A stretch of DNA of 20,187 nucleotides from UBA1757 sp045627385 (lineage in GTDB: Bacteria; Bacteroidota; Bacteroidia; Bacteroidales; UBA1402): contig JAZQNO010000029.1 of NCBI GenBank assembly GCA_045627385.1, positions 1 through 20,187 on the forward strand. Direction: 5' to 3'. Position numbers and translations under genes: made by a program. Positions 13,457 through 20,187 of this stretch are shown here, piece by piece (within the stretch, counting starts at the first letter, position 1; every line of letters begins with the position of its first letter). Under the pieces are notes generated by a model. It saw nothing but the letters and a program-made list of their open reading frames with translations, ran no database searches and had not been told where the DNA came from.

Positions 13457-14155
13457 ATGAACGAATTAGAAGCTTTAACCTCTGAAGAGATTCTGGAAAC
13501 CGGCGCACAAGTTGCACAACTTTTCCAAATGGGAGAACTGTGGGATATGCTATTACGTTTCGCCTTCAATTTCGCAGCCATCTGGGTGCTCATCCATTTT
13601 TTCTACTATCGGAAGAGCCGGCGGATGGACTACTATTTCACCTTCATTCTCATCAGCGTCAGCATTTTCTTCCTCATCTACCTTTTGGGAAGCGTCAAGT
13701 TGAAAATCGGATTCGCCTTAGGCGTGTTCGCCATATTCGGTATCATACGCTACCGGACGGAGTCGGTGCCCATCCGCGAAATGACCTATCTTTTCACCAT
13801 CACGGCCTTGTCGGTCATCAACGGCCTGTCGGTGCAGATGCACATCAGTCAGATGATTGCCACCAATCTGATTTTTATCATCGTCACCTGCATTCTGGAG
13901 AATATCCGATGGAAACGCCACACCAACTGCAAACTCATCGTCTACGACCGCATCGAACTCGTCGGGCCGGAACACCGGGAGGAACTGCTCGAAGATCTGA
14001 AAAAGCGTACCGGCCTGACCATCAGCAAGGTCGAAGTGGGCAATCTGGATTTTCTGAAGGATTGCGCATATATAAAGGTGTATTATGACAGCGAGGAGGC
14101 CAACAGCCTCGAAAAAATGACCCGATTCTCCAAATGGGGTTCCAATCCCGATTGA
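13457..14155 (+). CDS. DUF4956 membrane protein
   Basis: A 232-aa integral membrane protein. Hydrophobic segments at about residues 30-52, 61-78, 83-97, 107-123 and 130-147 are followed by a soluble cytoplasmic domain (about 150-232). The family signature FGIIRYRTESVPIREMTYLF (residues about 94-113) lies on the loop between helices three and four. DUF4956 genes accompany VTC genes across many bacteria, so the two probably form a membrane complex that makes or exports a polyanionic polymer. Its stop is 1 bp before the next ATG, showing tight operon structure. Function of the family is not established. Confidence 0.88.
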   Translation: MNELEALTSEEILETGAQVAQLFQMGELWDMLLRFAFNFAAIWVLIHFFYYRKSRRMDYYFTFILISVSIFFLIYLLGSVKLKIGFALGVFAIFGIIRYRTESVPIREMTYLFTITALSVINGLSVQMHISQMIATNLIFIIVTCILENIRWKRHTNCKLIVYDRIELVGPEHREELLEDLKKRTGLTISKVEVGNLDFLKDCAYIKVYYDSEEANSLEKMTRFSKWGSNPD

Positions 14156-14156
14156 C

Positions 14157-14843
14157 ATGAAACGGCTTTTCCTCTTCAACCTGCTGCTATTTGCCCTCCT
14201 TCTGCCAGCTTTCGGACAAGACGATCTGGGCGGAGGGCTGAGTGTGGGTTTTGACGGTAAACTCGGCAAGATGTTCGGCTATTCCATCGGCGAAGAACTG
14301 CGAATGCAAAACAGTTTCCAAACCATGGAACGTTCTTCGACTTCGCTGGGCGTCGACTTCAAACCTTTTTCGTTTCTGAAGGTTGGAGCCACATACGAGC
14401 TGATGTATCAGCAGTATGAAAAAAGAAATGTCTGGCAGTGGGAATGGCGTCAGCGTGCACATCTCTCCCTGACGGGTTACTGCAGCCCGGGACGCTGGAA
14501 CTTTTCCCTGCGCGAACGTCTTCAGTCGACATTCCGCGAATCCAAGAACTGGGAAAACCCTAAGATTTATCTGAGAAGCCGGTTTCAAGCCGAATACGAT
14601 ATCCGGAAAAGCCACTTCACACCTTACGCTTCGGCCGAAATGTACTATACGCTCTTCCCCTCGAAAGCCAAAGATGCCGGCATGAACCGCTGGCGTTTTC
14701 TCGGAGGGTGCGAGTACAAACTCGACAAACGGAACCGCTTGGACTTCTTTTACCGCTATACGCTCTACACCAGCGACGACCGCGACGACGCCAACGGCCA
14801 TTTCATCGGAATCGCCTATACACACAAACTGAAATCGAAATGA
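14157..14843 (+). CDS. DUF2490 outer-membrane beta-barrel protein
   Basis: A 228-aa protein with a signal peptide (MKRLFLFNLLLFALLLPAFG, cut before or after Q21). The mature part alternates hydrophobic and polar residues in strand-turn-strand units (SLGVDFKPFSFLKVGATYEL, WEWRQRAHLSLTGY, WNFSLRERLQSTF, RLDFFYRYTLYT) and ends with HFIGIAYTHKLKSK, as in DUF2490 barrels. It sits in the outer membrane. Starts 1 bp after DUF4956 stops and overlaps the next start by ATGA (14840-14843). In this operon it is the obvious route for a product across the outer membrane or an anchor for the lipoproteins encoded next. The role is inferred. Confidence 0.8.
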   Translation: MKRLFLFNLLLFALLLPAFGQDDLGGGLSVGFDGKLGKMFGYSIGEELRMQNSFQTMERSSTSLGVDFKPFSFLKVGATYELMYQQYEKRNVWQWEWRQRAHLSLTGYCSPGRWNFSLRERLQSTFRESKNWENPKIYLRSRFQAEYDIRKSHFTPYASAEMYYTLFPSKAKDAGMNRWRFLGGCEYKLDKRNRLDFFYRYTLYTSDDRDDANGHFIGIAYTHKLKSK

Positions 14844-16648
14844 AATCTTTTCCGAAATACGTCAATCACATCTGCCTGCTTACCGGCTGTCTGACGGCCA
14901 TGCTGCTATCGATGGCTGCCTGCCACCCCGAAAACGGCGACCCCCTGCCTGGGACTGATCCCGTCATTCCCAACGACACCCTGCTCTTTCCGATTTTCGG
15001 GACCGACACCCTGCCCTTGGTTATGACCGATGCCCGCACGGTATTTGTGAACTTCCATCCCGACCAGGATGCCGACGTAGACAACCCCGACAGCAGCCGG
15101 GTCCGCTTCCGGCAGGAAGGCAACCGCCTGAGTGCCGAAATTCTGGACAAGGATGTGGTCATCTATCTGAGAGGCAGCAGCGAAAAAGCACGCTTCTCGG
15201 TCAGTGGACAGGAGGATTTCTGTCTGGTCACCGAAGATCTTCAGCTCAGCAACCGCTTGGATGCCAGAGCAGGAGAAGATCTGTTCAGCCTGCGTTGCGA
15301 GGGCCTCTGTCTGATGGCCGTCATCGGAAGCAACCGTTTGGAAGATGCCGGCAGCCCGGCAGACAGCGCACATGCATGCCTCTACAGCCGCGGCCGGCTG
15401 GCTGTCACGGGCGGTGGTGAACTTCGGCTTGCCAGTGCCAGCCGGCACGGTATCAGTGCCAAGGCTGGTCTGGTTTCTCAGCAGACCCGCATCCTCATCG
15501 AATCTGGAAAAGACGGCATCCACAGCGACGGCGACATCAGACTGGCGCATCAGGAAATCCTGATTACCACGCAAGACGATGCCGTGCAATCCGAAAACGG
15601 ACAGATCCTGCTCGACAGTGTTACCCTCACTTCTGCTGTCACAGCCAGAAAAAGCTGCGGCCTCGATGCCCTGCAGTCGGTTTCGCTCATTGGCGGCAGC
15701 AGTCTGTCTATGCGACTGGAAGGAGAAGCAGCCAAAGGCATCAGAACCGGAGGTAACATCTGTCTGATCGACAGCCGGGTCGATATCGAAAGTCATAGCG
15801 GTTCATTCTACGACGAGACCGCCCAGGATATTTCTTCCTCCTCCTGTCTGAAGAGCGGAGGCAGCATTGCCATCGGAGGTACCCGGACCCAGGTGCTGCT
15901 CAAGGCATTCGGGCGTGCCGGCAAATGCATGAATGCCGACGGCAATATCCTGATAACGGACGGCTATGTGGAAACCCTCACCGAGGGAAACATCCACCGG
16001 CTCGACAACGGAATCAGCGCATCGGCCAAAGCCATCAAGGCTGAGGGTTTATTCTCCTTGTCCGGTGGACAGTTGCTGGTACGCACCAGCGGCGGCGAAG
16101 GCAGTGACGGCATCAGATGCAGGGACAATCTCTTCCTGTCGGGCGGGCAGCTCGATGTGGATGCCAGCGACGATGCGCTCAAATCGGATGCCATCATCAG
16201 TCTGAGCGGCGGCACGCTGCACGCCGTCAGCCATCAGAACGACGCTCTTGACGGTACGGGCGGGATCTATGTCAGCGGCGGGCAGCACACCGTCTACGGC
16301 GCCGACATCGACAAAAAAGGCGGACTCGAAACTGAAGGGGCCGTGAAGTTGACAGGCGGAACGCTCTTGGCTGTCGGCAACAAGAACAGCAAGCCCAGCG
16401 CAGTGGTCAGCACCCAATGCTGCGCCTGCCTGACCTTGGGTCGAACGGTCGGCAAAGGCCAGTCCGTCAGCGTCGGACAGGAAGAACGGACCTTGTTTTC
16501 CGTCGAGCTGCCTCTCACCTACAACTCGCGCATGCAGCTGGTCTTTTCCAGTCCCGAACTGCTCAGAGACGAATCGTACAAACTGTTCACCGACGGACAG
16601 CCCGTCCTTGAATTCACTCAGAACGCCATCGTCGTCAGCGCCAAATAG
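14840..16648 (+). CDS. Beta-helix lipoprotein, carbohydrate-binding (Cthe_2159-like)
   Basis: A 602-aa protein starting at the ATG that overlaps the previous stop. The N-terminus is a lipoprotein signal with lipobox SMAAC (Cys28). From about residue 85 on, short repeats of about 20-30 residues carry GG or SGG turns, e.g. KDGIHSDGDIRL, KGIRTGGNICLID, KCMNADGNILITDG, FSLSGGQLLVRT, LFLSGGQLDVDASDDALKSD and ISLSGGTLHAV. This is the parallel beta-helix of the Cthe_2159 family, which binds acidic polysaccharides such as polygalacturonate and is rich in Asp/Asn calcium-type turns. In other bacteria this family is often encoded with VTC, DUF4956 and CotH genes; no CotH is seen here. It is anchored in the periplasm or on the cell surface. 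Confidence 0.82.
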   Translation: MKSFPKYVNHICLLTGCLTAMLLSMAACHPENGDPLPGTDPVIPNDTLLFPIFGTDTLPLVMTDARTVFVNFHPDQDADVDNPDSSRVRFRQEGNRLSAEILDKDVVIYLRGSSEKARFSVSGQEDFCLVTEDLQLSNRLDARAGEDLFSLRCEGLCLMAVIGSNRLEDAGSPADSAHACLYSRGRLAVTGGGELRLASASRHGISAKAGLVSQQTRILIESGKDGIHSDGDIRLAHQEILITTQDDAVQSENGQILLDSVTLTSAVTARKSCGLDALQSVSLIGGSSLSMRLEGEAAKGIRTGGNICLIDSRVDIESHSGSFYDETAQDISSSSCLKSGGSIAIGGTRTQVLLKAFGRAGKCMNADGNILITDGYVETLTEGNIHRLDNGISASAKAIKAEGLFSLSGGQLLVRTSGGEGSDGIRCRDNLFLSGGQLDVDASDDALKSDAIISLSGGTLHAVSHQNDALDGTGGIYVSGGQHTVYGADIDKKGGLETEGAVKLTGGTLLAVGNKNSKPSAVVSTQCCACLTLGRTVGKGQSVSVGQEERTLFSVELPLTYNSRMQLVFSSPELLRDESYKLFTDGQPVLEFTQNAIVVSAK

Positions 16649-16670
16649 TTTCTTTTTCCCCATGTCTTCT

Positions 16671-17114
16671 ATGAAACCCTATTTCAAAACGCTCAGTCTG
16701 CTGCTGCTCGCCGTCTGTCTGGTTTCGTGCCGGCCCGACCGTTCTTCGGTGCCCGAGATGCCGGTGCATGTGGAGCGGCATCTGGCCACCATCGGTTGCC
16801 TTTTCCCGGGAAACTACTGGACCCTCACACGGGCCGAACTGGCCACTGACCGCATCGGTTATGCCGGGCTGATTCTGGTGATGGGATTCGACAACAACTA
16901 CTATGCCTTCGACCTCTGCTGTCCGGTGGAAGCTTCGGCATCGGTGCGCGTGGGCAATCCCGATGAAATGCTGTGCGTGACCTGCCCCAATTGCGGGGAA
17001 ACCTACGATCTGAGCTGGGGCATGGGCACGCCGATGAACGGCATTGCCGACGAGACGCTCTGCCGCTATCGGGCCACGACGACACCGGAGGGCGACATCG
17101 TCATCACCCGCTGA
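16671..17114 (+). CDS. Rieske-like lipoprotein with Cys in place of His ligands
   Basis: A 147-aa protein; ATG 16671 is preferred to ATG 16662 because it gives a compact lipoprotein signal with lipobox LVSC (Cys20). The body follows the small Rieske fold: FDLCCPVE (C83, C84), then LCVTCPNCGETYDLSWGMGT (C102, C105, C108) and PMNGIADETLCRYRA. In a standard Rieske domain the ligands are C-x-H and C-x2-H. Here both His are missing: loop 1 reads CCPV and loop 2 CPNC, so a 2Fe-2S cluster, if present, would be Cys-bound, or the site could hold zinc. It lies 22 bp after the beta-helix gene and probably ends that operon. Its job is unknown; related lipoproteins are frequent in Bacteroidota. Confidence 0.75.
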   Translation: MKPYFKTLSLLLLAVCLVSCRPDRSSVPEMPVHVERHLATIGCLFPGNYWTLTRAELATDRIGYAGLILVMGFDNNYYAFDLCCPVEASASVRVGNPDEMLCVTCPNCGETYDLSWGMGTPMNGIADETLCRYRATTTPEGDIVITR

Positions 17115-17133
17115 AGACGCTTCACTTTTAAAG

Positions 17134-17164
17134 TTGCAATTTCGGACTCAATCATTTACCTTTG
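17134..17164 (+). promoter_or_regulatory. Promoter for tRNA-Leu
   Basis: TTG (17134-17136), a 20-nt spacer and TACCTTTG (17157-17164) fit the Bacteroidota consensus. Predicted transcript start is about 15-18 nt before the tRNA. Confidence 0.75.
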
Positions 17165-17186
17165 CGCCCGTCTGAAAACAGAGGCT

Positions 17187-17270
17187 GCCCGAATGGTGGA
17201 ATGGTAGACACGAAGGACTTAAAATCCTTTGGCCATCGCGGCTGTGTGGGTTCGAGTCCCACTTCGGGTA
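17187..17270 (+). tRNA. tRNA-Leu (anticodon TAA)
   Basis: An 84-nt class II tRNA: acceptor GCCCGAA pairs with TTCGGGT (G-U at the first pair), discriminator A at 17270. Anticodon stem GGACT/AATCC with loop CTTAAAA gives TAA, reading UUA/UUG. A long variable arm (TTTGGCCATCGCGGCTG) and T-loop TTCGAGT are present. No CCA is encoded. It is convergent with the endonuclease gene, whose stop lies 4 nt beyond. Confidence 0.93.
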
Positions 17271-17274
17271 CCCC

Positions 17275-18168
17275 TCAACGTTTCTTGGGAAGCGTCAATT
17301 CCGATTTCGGGAGGCTCCATGCCTCAACGCAATAATCGCTTTCGGCTTCCCGCTGGGCCTTTTCGGGCAGCGATGCGAAGAAATCGATTCCCAGCAGTTT
17401 TTCCAATTCGTCCACCGTTTTCATGTAGCTCATCAGAGGTTTGGTTCCGGCTTCGTTGGGCATGAGGAATCCTATGGCCGTCCAGCCGCAGGTAAGGGGC
17501 GACGAAGTCTGCAGCGTGAGCATTTCCTCTGCGCTCAAACGTCTCAGAATGACCTTGTAGAAGGCATCCGGCACCACGATTTTGCGCGCCGTGCCTATGG
17601 TTTTGCTCTTGGACGCGTCGTAGACAACCGGACCGCAAGCCACATACACGCTGCCGTAAGCACGCGCCCAGTCGCGGACCTGTTCTTCAAGGCCCTTCCA
17701 GTCACCGGCATTGTTGTTGTGGTTCTGCGGACAGATGTTGGTCATATAGAAACACTCGTCCATGGCCTGCTCGGACCATTTCATGTCGGCCGCGGGCGCC
17801 ATGTGCCCGCGGTCGTAGCCAGAACGGACGTAATCGCCTGTGACAACGGGGTCGCCAATGACCAGCGGGTCGGGCGAAAAATTGTCACTGCGTTCCTCGT
17901 CGCCTCCCACTTCCGTGGCCGTCAGTTCGTAGGCCACCCAGTTGGGGATGTTCCATTTGGGGTTGAAACTGAGCGTGTACCCCAGATGTTCGATGATCTG
18001 CTCCGGCCGATTCACGGTCAGCGTGGGGAGTTCACAGTTTTTCGGAATGTCGCGAGAATGCCTCGAAGAACGGCCGGTGATGCATTCTGTGGCCAAAGTG
18101 CAGACAAGCAGCAGGGCGGCCAGTATGAGGATGTCTTTGAGTTTGGATTTCGTAATCACTTGAGACAT
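17275..18168 (-). CDS. DNA/RNA non-specific endonuclease (NUC family), membrane-anchored or secreted
   Basis: A 297-aa protein from the ATG at 18168; the TTG at 18186 would add six residues but is unnecessary. The N-terminus has a positively charged start and a hydrophobic stretch (ILILAALLLVCTLATECI, residues 13-30), a signal peptide or anchor, with a possible lipobox-like Cys. The betabetaalpha-Me core is complete: D119-R120-G121-H122 in DRGHMAPAADM (H122 the general base), N144 in MTNICPQ, and N153/E161 in NNAGDWKGLEEQV for magnesium binding. Length and motifs fit the NucA/Serratia nuclease family, which degrades DNA and RNA outside the cytoplasm, for nutrition or defence against free DNA. 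Transcribed toward tRNA-Leu, divergent from purU. Confidence 0.9.
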   Translation of the reverse strand: MSQVITKSKLKDILILAALLLVCTLATECITGRSSRHSRDIPKNCELPTLTVNRPEQIIEHLGYTLSFNPKWNIPNWVAYELTATEVGGDEERSDNFSPDPLVIGDPVVTGDYVRSGYDRGHMAPAADMKWSEQAMDECFYMTNICPQNHNNNAGDWKGLEEQVRDWARAYGSVYVACGPVVYDASKSKTIGTARKIVVPDAFYKVILRRLSAEEMLTLQTSSPLTCGWTAIGFLMPNEAGTKPLMSYMKTVDELEKLLGIDFFASLPEKAQREAESDYCVEAWSLPKSELTLPKKR

Positions 18169-18216
18169 AGAATTACATTGATTCAAAAAACTTCCGAAAG
18201 TTAGTCATTTTTTGAC

Positions 18217-18224
18217 TATCTTTG
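18217..18224 (+). promoter_or_regulatory. -7 box (TATCTTTG) ahead of purU
   Basis: TATCTTTG fits the -7 consensus; the -33 region holds no clear TTG. It gives a leader of about 30 nt before the ATG at 18259. Confidence 0.55.
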
Positions 18225-18258
18225 CCGCCGTTTTTCAAAAAATGCCGTTTTACACCTT

Positions 18259-19113
18259 ATGAATAGAGCCATTCTCCTGCTACACTGTGCCGACAAGCCC
18301 GGCATCATCGCACAGGTGACCAATTTCATCACCGTCAACAAGGGTAACATCGTTTACCTAGACCAATACGTTGACCATCAGGAAAATGTGTTTTTCATGC
18401 GCATTGAATGGGATCTTGAAGGCTTTCTTATTCCGCAGGAGAAGATCGAAGACTATTTCCAGACACTCTACGCCCAGAAGTACGACATGTATTTCCGTCT
18501 GTATTTCTCTGACTACAAGCCCCGCATGGCTGTCTTCGTGTCAAAAATGTCTCATTGTCTTTACGACATGCTGGCCCGCTATTCGGCCGGTGAATGGAAT
18601 GTGGAGATTCCGCTCGTCATCAGCAATCATCCCGACCTGCAGCCCGTAGCGGAAATGTTCCACATCCCCTATTACGTTTTTCCCATCACCAAGGAAAACA
18701 AGGCCGAGCAGGAAGCCAAGGAAATGCGGCTGCTCCAGGAAAACGGCGTGAATTTCATCGTACTGGCCCGATACATGCAGGTCATCTCGCCCGAAATGAT
18801 CGAGGCCTATCCAAACCGCATCATCAACATCCACCACTCGTTTTTGCCGGCATTTGTGGGTGCCAAGCCCTATCAGGCTGCCTACGACCGCGGTGTGAAG
18901 ATCATCGGCGCCACCAGCCACTATGTAACCACCGAACTCGACGCCGGTCCCATCATCGAGCAGGATGTGGTGCGCATTACCCACAAGGATACGGTTCCCG
19001 AGCTCATCAACAAGGGCAAGGATCTGGAAAAAATCGTACTTTCGCGCGCCGTGCAGAAGCACATCGACCGCAAGTGTCTGGTCTACAAGAACCGTACCAT
19101 CATTTTCAACTGA
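18259..19113 (+). CDS. purU: Formyltetrahydrofolate deformylase
   Basis: A 284-aa protein of standard PurU length. It hydrolyses 10-formyl-THF to formate and THF, supplying formate for purine synthesis through PurT and balancing one-carbon folates. Residues 1-80 form the ACT-type regulatory domain (AILLLHCADKPGIIAQVTNF). The formyltransferase-like catalytic domain begins near 88 (RMAVFVSKMSHCLYDMLARY) with the key residues N190 and H192 in INIHHSFLPAF and D228 in ELDAGPIIEQDV; all three are present. Start at 18259 is the only ATG that keeps the ACT domain whole. Followed 18 bp later by typA on the same strand, so probably co-transcribed. Confidence 0.95.
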   Translation: MNRAILLLHCADKPGIIAQVTNFITVNKGNIVYLDQYVDHQENVFFMRIEWDLEGFLIPQEKIEDYFQTLYAQKYDMYFRLYFSDYKPRMAVFVSKMSHCLYDMLARYSAGEWNVEIPLVISNHPDLQPVAEMFHIPYYVFPITKENKAEQEAKEMRLLQENGVNFIVLARYMQVISPEMIEAYPNRIINIHHSFLPAFVGAKPYQAAYDRGVKIIGATSHYVTTELDAGPIIEQDVVRITHKDTVPELINKGKDLEKIVLSRAVQKHIDRKCLVYKNRTIIFN

Positions 19114-19131
19114 TTGTAAATTGAATAAGAT

Positions 19132-20187
19132 ATGAAAGAGCAAGCTATCAGGAACATTGCCATCATCGCCCATGTCGACCACGGAAAAACCACGCTGGTC
19201 GACAAGATGCTGATGGCCGGACGACTTTTTCGCGACAACCAGCAGACCGGCGAGCTGATGCTCGACAACAACGAGCTGGAACGCGAGCGCGGCATCACGA
19301 TTCTGTCGAAAAACGTATCCATCAATTACAAAGGCTACAAAATCAACATCATCGACACTCCGGGGCACGCCGATTTCGGCGGCGAAGTGGAACGCGTGCT
19401 CAACATGGCCGACGGCGTGCTGCTGCTGGTCGACGCCTTTGAAGGTCCGATGCCCCAGACCCGTTTCGTGCTGCAGAAAGCGCTGGAAATCGGCCTGAAA
19501 CCCATCGTGGTCATCAACAAGGTCGACAAGCCCAACTGCCGTCCTTCAGAAGTCCAGGAAGCCGTCTTCGACCTGATGTTCAATCTCGATGCTACCGAAG
19601 AACAGTTGGATTTCCCCACCGTTTTCGGTTCGGCCAAGAACGGCTGGATGGCCGAAGACTGGCAGCATCCCACCACCGACATCACCTATCTGCTCGATCA
19701 GATCATCGAACACATTCCCGCGCCTGAGGTGCTGGAAGGCACGCCGCAGATGCTCATCACTTCGCTGGACTACAGTTCCTATGTGGGCCGTATCGCCATC
19801 GGACGCGTGCATAGAGGTACCTTCCGCGAAGGGCAGGAAGTGACGCTGATGAAGCGTGACGGCAGCCGTCAGAAAGCCAAAATCAAGGAACTGCACGAGT
19901 TTGTCGGCTTTGCCCAAAGCAAGTGCGAATCCATCTCCTCGGGCGACATCTGCGCCATGGTCGGCATCGACAATTTCGAAATCGGCGACACCGTGGCCGA
20001 TCCCGTCGAGCCCGAAGCTCTGCCGCCCATCGCCATCGACGAACCTACGATGAGCATGGTCTTCACCATCAACAATTCGCCTTTCTTCGGACGCGACGGC
20101 AAATTCGTCACCTCACGCCACATCCACGAGCGTCTCACCAGAGAGCTCGACAAGAACCTGGCGCTCAGAGTGCAGAAGGATCCGGCA
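19132..20187 (+). CDS. typA: Ribosome-associated GTPase TypA/BipA (5' part, runs off right edge)
   Basis: 352 codons are visible and open to the window end. The G-domain is complete: G1 AHVDHGKTT (13-21), G2 RGIT (53-56), G3 DTPGH (75-79), G4 NKVD (129-132) and the G5-type GSAKNGW. The switch region ELERERGITI is TypA-like. A beta-barrel domain 2 (YVGRIAIGRVHRGTFREGQE) and the start of domain 3 with INNSPFFGRDGKFVTSRH follow; the latter motif is characteristic of TypA rather than LepA or EF-G. It acts on the ribosome in assembly and stress or cold adaptation. Full proteins are about 600 aa, so roughly 40% is missing to the right. Confidence 0.96.
   Translation, partial: MKEQAIRNIAIIAHVDHGKTTLVDKMLMAGRLFRDNQQTGELMLDNNELERERGITILSKNVSINYKGYKINIIDTPGHADFGGEVERVLNMADGVLLLVDAFEGPMPQTRFVLQKALEIGLKPIVVINKVDKPNCRPSEVQEAVFDLMFNLDATEEQLDFPTVFGSAKNGWMAEDWQHPTTDITYLLDQIIEHIPAPEVLEGTPQMLITSLDYSSYVGRIAIGRVHRGTFREGQEVTLMKRDGSRQKAKIKELHEFVGFAQSKCESISSGDICAMVGIDNFEIGDTVADPVEPEALPPIAIDEPTMSMVFTINNSPFFGRDGKFVTSRHIHERLTRELDKNLALRVQKDPA

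Noticed and set aside
13540..14088. 182-codon + strand frame overlapping the DUF4956 gene
   Set aside because: His/Arg-rich out-of-frame product; the DUF4956 frame has membrane helices and the family signature.
14906..15796. 296-codon open frame on the minus strand over the beta-helix gene
   Set aside because: Antisense shadow: the + strand carries a lipobox and regular beta-helix repeats; the opposite product has no signal or motif.
18169..18186. TTG start at 18186 for the non-specific endonuclease
   Set aside because: ATG 18168 gives a normal charged-then-hydrophobic N-terminus; the extra residues NQCNS add nothing.

Overview
The window comes from a member of the Bacteroidota, most likely a Bacteroidales gut-type bacterium. 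The evidence is the repeated TTTG/TTG - 19-20 nt - TAnnTTTG promoter pattern ahead of several genes and both tRNAs, weak Shine-Dalgarno sites, Bacteroidota-type families (VTC polymerase with DUF4956, DUF2490, TolC-type OEP) and tRNA genes without an encoded CCA. The species cannot be fixed from the sequence.

The left part (1-4140) is accessory DNA. It holds the 5' end of a leftward TolC-like outer-membrane efflux gene, a divergent AraC-family regulator, a HigBA/RelE-type toxin-antitoxin pair with a canonical promoter and a perfect palindrome over its -33 box, a complete IS30-family transposase, and a 63-codon gene of unknown function with its own promoter.

The centre (about 4175-12430) is one uninterrupted reading frame of about 2,720 codons. 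It encodes a 'polyvalent' protein of the kind carried by conjugative elements and phages. From N to C terminus I read: a BECR-type nuclease-like domain, a Ser/Glu linker with 21-bp repeats, an inorganic-pyrophosphatase-like (InPase) domain, a MNT-type nucleotidyltransferase, a second BECR-like domain, a possible clamp-like domain, MuF-C copy 1, a JAB/RadC-type metalloprotease with intact JAMM motif, a JAB-like fold without the motif, an LPD3-like region, ART copy 1, ART copy 2, MuF-C copy 2, an unrecognised domain and a helical C-terminal region. Four domain types occur twice, and base composition swings sharply between modules. The gene looks cut at both ends. At the 5' end the first domain is open in frame without a start codon. 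At the 3' end the frame stops inside the terminator hairpin of a host tRNA-Pro gene, so 12400-12420 is a probable element/chromosome junction.

The right part (12474-20187) looks like core chromosome with higher GC. It has tRNA-Pro(GGG), then a tight five-gene run on the + strand: VTC polyphosphate-polymerase-like enzyme, DUF4956 membrane protein, DUF2490 outer-membrane barrel, beta-helix lipoprotein (Cthe_2159-like) and a Rieske-like lipoprotein with altered ligands. It likely builds or handles an anionic polymer or surface structure across the envelope. Then come tRNA-Leu(TAA), a convergent DNA/RNA non-specific endonuclease, purU and the 5' part of typA/bipA, which runs off the right edge.
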